Assembly (NCBI GenBank): GCA_905250885.1
Contig: CAJNOQ010002135.1
Coordinates: 1 to 26,034 of the forward strand
DNA length: 26,034 nt
Reading direction: 5' to 3'
Origin: Didymodactylos carnosus
Taxonomy: Eukaryota > Rotifera > Eurotatoria > Philodinida > Philodinidae
The position numbers and the translations under genes are program-made. Within the stretch, counting starts at the first letter, position 1. Each line of letters begins with the position of its first letter. This document shows positions 19,886-26,034 of the stretch, piece after piece. The notes beneath the pieces are model-generated. The model saw only the letters and a list, made by a program, of their open reading frames with translations. It made no database searches and was not told the DNA's origin.

Positions 19886-21852
19886 ATGGCACAAACTGAG
19901 AAGTTAGTTAATGAAAGCCGACGTCTTATCAATAATTTGAATTCGCAACAGTCCTTAATCCTAAATCAACTTCGTAACATTAACAACTCATCTCAATCAT
20001 CGGCCTGTTATCCTCCATCTACAACCGAATTGAAGGAAAAATCAAATAATCTCACTAGTGGATTAAAAAAGAGCAAAAGTGTCTCGTTTCTTGAACCATC
20101 TACTTCACGACTTCAGGTAAAAAAATACTCGATTTTAATGAGGTTTATTTCATAAGTATTTTAATATTAAGGAGATAAAATCGGCCTTATCTGCTTCAAA
20201 TTCGAGTGAACGAACACGATCGATATTGAAAAAACAACATTTGAATGGACAAGAGTATAGGGAACCATTTGTTATTAACATACCTGATAATGTCAGCCGA
20301 ATTAATATTGATGAATATCTGAAAAATGTTCAAGATCAAAGACGAAAATGTCTGAATTTTTCCTACACAGAAGATGACGAGAGTATCATAGACGAAGAAG
20401 ATAGCAAAGCGAACGATGAAGATTCAATTCCAAAAAGAAATCAACCATGGAATGAAGTAAGAATGATTCTTTCAATATTTTAACAAACATTATTCGCCTC
20501 TATTCTAGTTAAAACATTGGCGATCATTATTCGATGATGGAAATAATCGGGATGCTTACAATACAGTACGAACGAATCTCAGCTCTTCACAATCGTGGGT
20601 AAACGAAGATGTTGATCAAATTAAAGTAAACAATATATTTTGAATGTAACAAATCTTTACTTCACTTTAATACTGTCTTTTTTTTATTATTATCTAGAAA
20701 CGTATTCATGATCGTGAACATTTGACTTCTAAAGAACAGCAGCAATTATCAAATAAGCAAAGTTCAACGATGAACAATACGAATTTAAAGCAACAATTTA
20801 ATAGAAAAAAAGTTTTACTTGGATATGATTTTGTTGCTGGTATATTTAAATACAAATAATTATAACTTTTCTTTCATTTTTCATTTGTTTTAGGTGTCTT
20901 GGATAATAAAAATAGTACAATTATGGAACAACCTGATTCTTATTGGGATGATCTTGTTAGTTTTCGTCAAAAAAATGCTGATGATTGTGCGTCGTGGCCA
21001 TTTACAAAGTAATTAACAATTGTTCTTCACATTTTGTAAACTATTTAGACATTTTTATTTCTAATTTTAGTGACAAAGATTTAATCGATTTTTCGAAAGA
21101 ATTAGAGTTGATCCAGCCATCTCATTGTCAAGATCATACTTGTAGATAAAAGAGATTTATAAAAAGTTTTAAGACTGCAATTGTTTCTTCTATTTAGGTA
21201 TCCATAATTTTACATTAAACGATCGTTTATTTACAATACCAACAAATCCAGATGCAAATGGTCAAAGTCGTTGCCCAATTTGTTTGTCATTACGGAAAGA
21301 GCCTAATAATTATGAGCCACAATATGCTCGGTTTGTTGTTTATTTTAAACTATTTCAATATCTGTGATTTTTTTTCTATTATGTTTAGAGTAAGCGTTCC
21401 AAAATATCGTTTGAATTCTAATACACACAAATTTCAACCGCAAAAACGATCCAACATAGATACAACTGACAGTTTTGCTCTGTTTAATGTATGTCTGACT
21501 ATTATTGTGTGATAATTGATATTATTTTATCTTTTTGTTTCTTATTTAGCATTGCATTGCTGGATTTGGTAATGCTCGCTCAGCATTAGATAAATCCGCT
21601 AAAAGTATTGATTTACGAACAGAATCTGGTACACAAATTGAATTATCTAAAATGTCATTGGATGATGCTCAACATCTTGCATCATCAAAAGATTTATGTC
21701 ATGATCTTTTACGTCGTAGTACGGCATTACGTTATCATATGCAAACATTGTATCAAGAACGTTTAAGAAGATTAAGAAAACAACAGCAGACACCAATGAA
21801 TTCATCAGCTAATACCAGTTTCTTATCTCAAATTGATGTAGCGGCTCAATAA
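19886..21852 (+). CDS. MIIP-like protein (migration and invasion-inhibitory protein family), 9 exons
   Basis: Exons: 19886-20116, 20172-20456, 20509-20625, 20698-20839, 20894-21008, 21071-21141, 21198-21330, 21389-21488, 21550-21852. All are joined by GT-AG introns of 51-72 nt, and every phase matches; the protein is about 498 residues. The start MAQTEKLVNES is the first in-frame ATG. An N-terminal helix is followed by SKSVSFLEPS, whose KSVSF (20075-20089) is a PP1 RVxF-type motif, then an acidic Ser-rich region. The conserved C-terminal half reads LGYDFVAGVLDN, SYWDDLVSFRQKN, HTCIHNFTLNDRLF, CPICLSLRKEP, RVSVPKYRL and SFALFNHCIAGFGN, then helical DLCHDLLRRSTALRYHM. The order and these phrases match my memory of MIIP, which in vertebrates restrains cell migration and has been linked to PP1 and AKT. 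CPIC plus nearby Cys/His could form a small metal site. The family call rests on recall, not alignment. Confidence 0.75.
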
Positions 21853-21879
21853 TCTCATAAAAACTTACTTTTCATTCTC

Positions 21880-21885
21880 AATAAA
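21880..21885 (+). terminator. Poly(A) signal AATAAA of the MIIP-like gene
   Basis: It lies 28 nt after the stop codon and 178 nt before the next gene's ATG. Confidence 0.6.
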
Positions 21886-22050
21886 CCGTCCATATGTGTG
21901 TTAGTAATTTTAAATATTTTTAGTTTTTTTTGCATACAAAATTTTTATTTGTTTAATAATAAATTTAGTGTTTGTTGTAGTTATTGTTTTGCTTTTCTCA
22001 GAATAAACTATTCACTCATTTTAATATGTGAGATTTTTGTCGAAATTATA

Positions 22051-22062
22051 CAAGTTTTTCAG
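22051..22062 (+). promoter_or_regulatory. Polypyrimidine-CAG acceptor abutting the C8orf33-like ATG
   Basis: A TTTTTCAG directly precedes ATG at 22063 with no leader between. An acceptor placed exactly at the start codon, soon after an upstream poly(A) signal, is what a spliced-leader trans-splicing site would look like. A 5' UTR intron ending here is the alternative. Confidence 0.5.
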
Positions 22063-22733
22063 ATGTCGAAAACAAAAAAGGGTCAATCATCAACTCCACC
22101 GGTAAGCTTTAAGACATTTTATCACGGAAGAAAAAAAATTTACTCTTTCATTTCTAATTTTTATTCAAGTCTTTGCCAGTAATGACAGATCCGGAATGTG
22201 CAGCACGCTACGAACGTGAATTAGAATGGTGTGTAAATCAACTTAATTACATGTTAATGTCGAAATCAAATAGCAAAAATGATCAGGAACAAAGTAACAA
22301 TGATCTTTGTACGTATTCATATTTGATATATAATATATTTTCTATTCTAGAACACGCCGCTCAGTGTACATTACAAACACTGACAAATCCAAAAACATCA
22401 ATTATTCGGAAACGTCAATTAATGCAAAGTATGTTCGGAAATTATAGACAAAAAATGCTAAACGATGAGGCTGTCGAACAAAAACGTGTGTACCAATAAG
22501 TACCGTTTTAGTACATTGGTTTCATACCGATTATATTTTTAGGTCAAACTCAAATAATGATGAATAAAAATTGTGAAATTCCTGCCTCATCGCGTTTTAT
22601 CCGTAAACACCAAAATAGTGGCAATAATATCACTACAGACGATAACAGCGAAATGAATCATAGATTTACATTTAATTTTGAAATTTCATCAACAGACAAA
22701 AATGAAAACTTTGAAAATCTTATTGAGAAATAG
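22063..22733 (+). CDS. C8orf33 / UPF0488 family protein, 4 exons
   Basis: Exons: 22063-22101, 22170-22293, 22351-22485, 22543-22733, with introns of 57-68 nt. The last two donors (GTAACA, GTGTGT) were chosen because only they keep the conserved frame; a plain read-through inserts stop codons or unrelated residues. The protein is about 162 residues. It opens MSKTKKGQSSTPPSLPV. The family core is ERELEWCVNQLNYML, then a short basic linker, then QTLTNPKTSIIRKRQLMQSM continuing into FGNYRQKM, matching the vertebrate pattern of RKRQLMHSLFGDYR. The tail has SSRFIRKH and ends near RFTFNFEI, like the FRFNF C-terminus of the family. The biochemical role is not established. The gene follows MIIP in the same direction after 210 bp and has its own AATAAA 37 nt after the stop. 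Confidence 0.88.
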
Positions 22734-22770
22734 GACAAATTTTCGTGAAGTTGAGAGCTCATTCTGAATG

Positions 22771-22776
22771 AATAAA
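22771..22776 (+). terminator. Poly(A) signal AATAAA of the C8orf33-like gene
   Basis: The hexamer starts 38 nt downstream of the TAG stop at 22731-22733, a typical spacing. Confidence 0.65.
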
Positions 22777-23459
22777 GTTGAAGAACGAATTGTACCTTTT
22801 GTACAAGTTTCGTCACATGTGTAGTAAAAGTTTAAGCGGACAAGGTTTTACAATAGATTACTTTAAATATCTGATAAAATTTTCAGTTGGGGGAACGCTC
22901 AATATTTAAATGTAAAATATCTGATGAGTAATTGTTATTATAATGCGGATTAGTATGAACTGAAAGTTTAATGGTTAATGAATGCCATATTCTATTATAT
23001 TTTCAAAGTTCAAAAAAAAAATGCTGATTGTTTGTTTTTGTAAATACATCGCTTTGTATACATTTGTATCAGTATGCATTGTATTTAGGGTTGGTCTATG
23101 GCGTTGTTTTTTCTGCTGTATATCTTGTTCTGTTTGATATTAAACAAGTTATTTGATCTTTGTTATGAATTTTAATCGTAACATTTGAATTTTTCCTCCA
23201 GAACCTATTACTATCGGCTAATCTCGTAAAAAAGAGCAATAAACGTGAGAAGTTTTAATATTCTTTATATAGAAACTTGAAGCTGTTTTAGCCTTGTATA
23301 TGAAAACGTCAGTTGACGTGTGAGGGAAAAAAATTTGTAGTGTTTACACGGCACCAATTATTCTATAATTTTTATGCATGATGATTAACCAAGAGTTGTT
23401 ATTATGAGAAACTAATAAACTGACCATAAGAGATGGCTTAACATTAGTAGATAGTTTTG
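22777..23459. other. Intergenic between convergent genes, nothing identified
   Basis: AT-rich, with stop codons in all frames at short intervals; no RNA gene or repeat seen. Confidence 0.55.
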
Positions 23460-23465
23460 TTTATT
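23460..23465 (-). terminator. Poly(A) signal AATAAA of the 110-codon minus-strand ORF
   Basis: TTTATT on the plus strand gives AATAAA on the minus strand, about 72 nt downstream of the ORF's stop codon. Confidence 0.45.
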
Positions 23466-23536
23466 AACAAGGGTGGCCTTTCAAGTAGCTCTACGATAAA
23501 AAAAAGTATTTGTACACGTTTGTGTTTGTGCTTGTG

Positions 23537-23869
23537 TTACTGATCAATCAGATAGTCGATCGGCTTTGTGTAAACTGCTACTGAGTAGCGATTTGTGCGA
23601 CAATATGTACTTTGATCACGTTTCTCTGGTTGCGTTTCTACAGTTGATACTGATGATTGCATACTATTCGATTTACTGTGCTTTGTTATTGTTAACAAAT
23701 AATCTTCATAATTGACGTATTCATCGTCAGTATCATCTGTATCACAATTCTGAATCGGTTGACGCTTATGCGTTTGGCAACTATTATCGATATACTGGAC
23801 TTGTTGATGGTGTATGTTTACTAGATCTGTGGTTGACGTTGATTGTGTAGTGTTTGTTGTAGAATTCAT
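23537..23869 (-). CDS. Uncharacterised small polar protein, 110 residues, single exon
   Basis: The frame opens with ATG at 23869 (MNSTTNTTQSTSTTDLVN) and closes at 23537. Composition is polar: Thr/Ser/Asn/Gln at the N-terminus, an acidic DTDDTDDEY patch in the middle, then a basic stretch and a more ordered-looking tail (YSVAVYTKPIDYLIDQ). No signal peptide, membrane segment or known domain is visible. Support comes from its length in AT-rich DNA, codon-like composition and a correctly placed poly(A) signal. It could also be the terminal exon of a longer gene. No function is proposed. Confidence 0.5.
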   Translation of the reverse strand: MNSTTNTTQSTSTTDLVNIHHQQVQYIDNSCQTHKRQPIQNCDTDDTDDEYVNYEDYLLTITKHSKSNSMQSSVSTVETQPEKRDQSTYCRTNRYSVAVYTKPIDYLIDQ

Positions 23870-25551
23870 GTCCGATCACTACCGTGTTCAGCTGGTTTTA
23901 TGCATTCCATTTTTAAAATCGCGCGTGCATCGTTTGTCGCTAAGAAAGAATTCATAGCTTGTACTGAATAAGTAGTCATGAACATATTGCTTATCAACCT
24001 AAGTCACTTGCTTTTTTTAGAAGTTGGCGGTTGGAAGATCTTCACCAGTTGCCCGGTAAAACCAAACAGAGAATGGTTTCATGGTATCCCGAATACTTTA
24101 GTTTTTTCAGAGCTAGCTATTATTAGACGTTTAAAAGAAAACTTGCCAATTCGTTAATTACAAATTTCAGAAAGTGTCTTTGTATAAGACGTTATTGGCA
24201 GAGACAACTCCCACCACCAATACAACACTGTATTGCTCATTTGTTAAACGACGATTTTACCATTCTCTATCGTTATGTGAATGAGTTACTGGGCATAGTG
24301 GAAGTGCGGTAGTCGCATGAAAGAGAGGGAAGAGACCCTTCAATATGACCACCATTCAGGAAGCAGGATGAATTCTCAAACGAAAAAATTGCTGGATTTT
24401 AGTATTGCTGGATATTATTGCAGAATTAATGAAAGCTGATTTTTAAAACTTTCTCTAAAAATAAATATTGCTACAAGACTCAGCGTGATCGATTACTTAT
24501 AATCCATCCGTTTTCAAAGCTACAAATAGTCATCGAGTGCCAATTCTGGTACTCGTAGACAATCTGATGCAACGCCCGAACCGCGAAAAATCAAGGTCTC
24601 CCTTGACTGCCATTCTAAAGACGACACCCCGACTCATTAGTCCATGAATACGATCCTGTTAGGAAAATTCTCTGCACGGTTTGGTTTTCCAAAGGTCTCC
24701 TAGAAAATCCTTCTGAATAAACTTTCGCTTGAGTATACATACCCCAAGTCTCCTCTTTCGAATGGGGAATATCGAAGCTCTCTAGTTACCATTGCTTAAA
24801 ACTTATTCGAAAAATAGCCACCGGTCTTTTAATTTAAAATGTCATTATTTCTCGACATAGCTCGTTGTGATGGCCAAAACGGTGTGTATATATACCGCAA
24901 CGATATCAATAACAATAGGTACCATGTCTGATGTTTGTTTCCCCACAATAATAACCAAATCACGTTTGATCTTCTTCTACCGTTCAATCTGACTACTCAC
25001 CTTTTCATTCGATTTATCAGCAAACAGCGCCAGTTTCATTACAACCATCATACACGGATCCATTCTAGTGTTAAACGAAAGAGTATTAGCTTGAAACAAG
25101 AAAAGTTATCTGGTTCTTACCTACTCATTCTAAAAAGTCATCTATCTAATTTGTGTTTGGGATTTTGTTGGCAAGGGCGTTGCCTCAATTTTTTTTCCAA
25201 GAGACGACAAGAAATCATAATCCCGCTGTTATTAATGCCACGTTTCTTCTTGAGTAGTAAGCCCACATTTTGCGACATACAATCGAGAAGATCCTAGTCT
25301 TTCATAAGTGCTTGATCAAAATATTGTTTGTCTCACAAACTACTTAGGTCAGTCAAAAAGTGCTGTGCCTTTCCACTATTTATTCATAAGAAAGGCATTT
25401 CATTGCTCTTTTTATAGCAAATGTTAGAAGTAGTCACTATGATGTTGGATATAGTTTCATCGTTTCAATCTAATTTTCAAATGTTTTACTGTATAATTAA
25501 CAGATGTGGCCTTAGTTATTTGGTTATTGGTGCTGGATCGGGATATGTGCA
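23870..25551. other. Unassigned 1.7 kb with possible gene remnants
   Basis: Two segments look more protein-like than the rest. At about 24019-24130 the plus strand reads SWRLEDLHQLPGKTK and further, to a stop. At about 24171-24312 it reads KCLCIRRYWQRQLPPPIQH and further, to a TAG, after an acceptor-like TTTCAG. They do not join in a single frame under any splice I tried. A 120-codon frame at 24935-25297 has no recognisable domain. These may be fragments of a decayed gene or mobile element. Nothing firm can be called. Confidence 0.35.
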
Positions 25552-26034
25552 TCTAACCTTCTTTTAAGATAACTGAGGAAACAAAAATCGTAAGAAGCAA
25601 GATGAGGTGAACAACGGGGATGGGTTATTATCATCGTAAAACTGGACCAGTACAACAATCAAAAACATTGATAGTAGAAGGAAAAAGCCCTCCGACTATA
25701 GTGAGAAAGCCTCTGTAAGTAGAAAACATTGTTTGCTATCCTGTGTAACTGGATTATTACGTATTTATCAAATACTTTTTGGAGTATGTACTCATACTAC
25801 GTATTATCGCGATGGATGTCTAAAAACATTAGTTAAAACGTTATTGAACAAAAAGACAATCGTCAGGAACAAATGGCATCAAACTCCGCTATGGCAATCC
25901 AAGGTCACATGCGAAAAATGTTGCCACTAACTATCTTAAAGAAGAAAAATTAAACTAACGGTTCATCCCCGTTGTTCACCTCATCTTGCTTCTTACGATT
26001 TTTGTTTCCTCAGTTATCTTAAAAGAAGGTTAGA
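25552..26034. mobile_element. Inverted-repeat element reaching the window edge
   Basis: The left arm (25552-25624, starting TCTAACCTTCTTTTAAGATA) recurs as its reverse complement at 25962-26034, the last bases of the window. The arms are about 73 bp and practically identical, flanking about 340 bp. Inside is a 65-codon plus frame (25733-25930, starting MLSCVTGLLRIYQ) without a recognisable domain. This could be a miniature inverted-repeat transposon or one end of a larger structure, since the right arm may continue beyond the window. Target duplications cannot be checked on the right. Confidence 0.75.

Noticed and set aside
22294-22350. Reading straight through this segment in the C8orf33-like gene
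   Set aside because: It inserts residues absent from the family; splicing from GTAACA to TTCTAG joins the conserved core directly in frame.
1-26034. tRNA, rRNA, CRISPR, bacterial operon, phage or toxin-antitoxin content
   Set aside because: No cloverleaf with intact A and B boxes, no regular direct repeats, and gene structure is plainly that of an intron-containing animal genome.

Overview
The window is nuclear DNA from a small-genome invertebrate. Nearly every gene is cut by short GT-AG introns of about 50-70 nt. The DNA is AT-rich, and four animal protein families can be recognised: MICAL, a rhodopsin-family GPCR, MIIP and C8orf33/UPF0488. Intron size, base composition, several apparent splice acceptors lying just before start codons (as in trans-spliced animals) and many short inverted-repeat elements fit a rotifer, most likely a bdelloid. 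The organism is an inference; the window holds no rRNA or other marker.

Layout. (1) 1-1582, plus strand: the 3' part of a disordered, charged protein that I do not recognise, with a KSVTF PP1-docking motif. (2) 2798-3673: two diverged copies of an unknown gene fragment in inverted orientation, at least one of them broken. (3) 4723-19142, minus strand: a complete MICAL gene of at least 23 exons, about 1537 codons as I join them. Order: FAD monooxygenase, CH domain, a half LIM domain, an acidic linker, a second and complete LIM domain, a basic/Ser-rich linker and a C-terminal bMERB coiled coil. (4) A single-exon GPCR gene (10438-12039, plus strand) lies inside a 5.35 kb MICAL intron, with a 568-bp Tc1/mariner-type element (12749-13316) beside it. 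Another MICAL intron holds a large palindromic repeat (6922-7951). (5) 19886-21852, plus strand: a MIIP-like gene, head-to-head with MICAL. (6) 22063-22733, plus strand: a C8orf33/UPF0488-like gene only 210 bp after MIIP, whose ATG directly follows a polypyrimidine-CAG. (7) 23537-23869, minus strand: a 110-codon uncharacterised ORF with a poly(A) signal. (8) 23870-26034: mostly unassigned, ending in an inverted-repeat element that reaches the window edge.

How the genes relate. MICAL enzymes oxidise actin and bind Rab GTPases through bMERB. MICAL and MIIP share a 743-bp divergent intergenic region and could share promoter elements. MIIP and C8orf33-like are close enough to be co-transcribed. 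The nested GPCR has no visible functional link to its host gene. I see no defence, CRISPR, phage or toxin system. The most unusual things are the double-LIM MICAL with a missing zinc-ligand segment, the nested antisense receptor gene, and the palindromic duplications.
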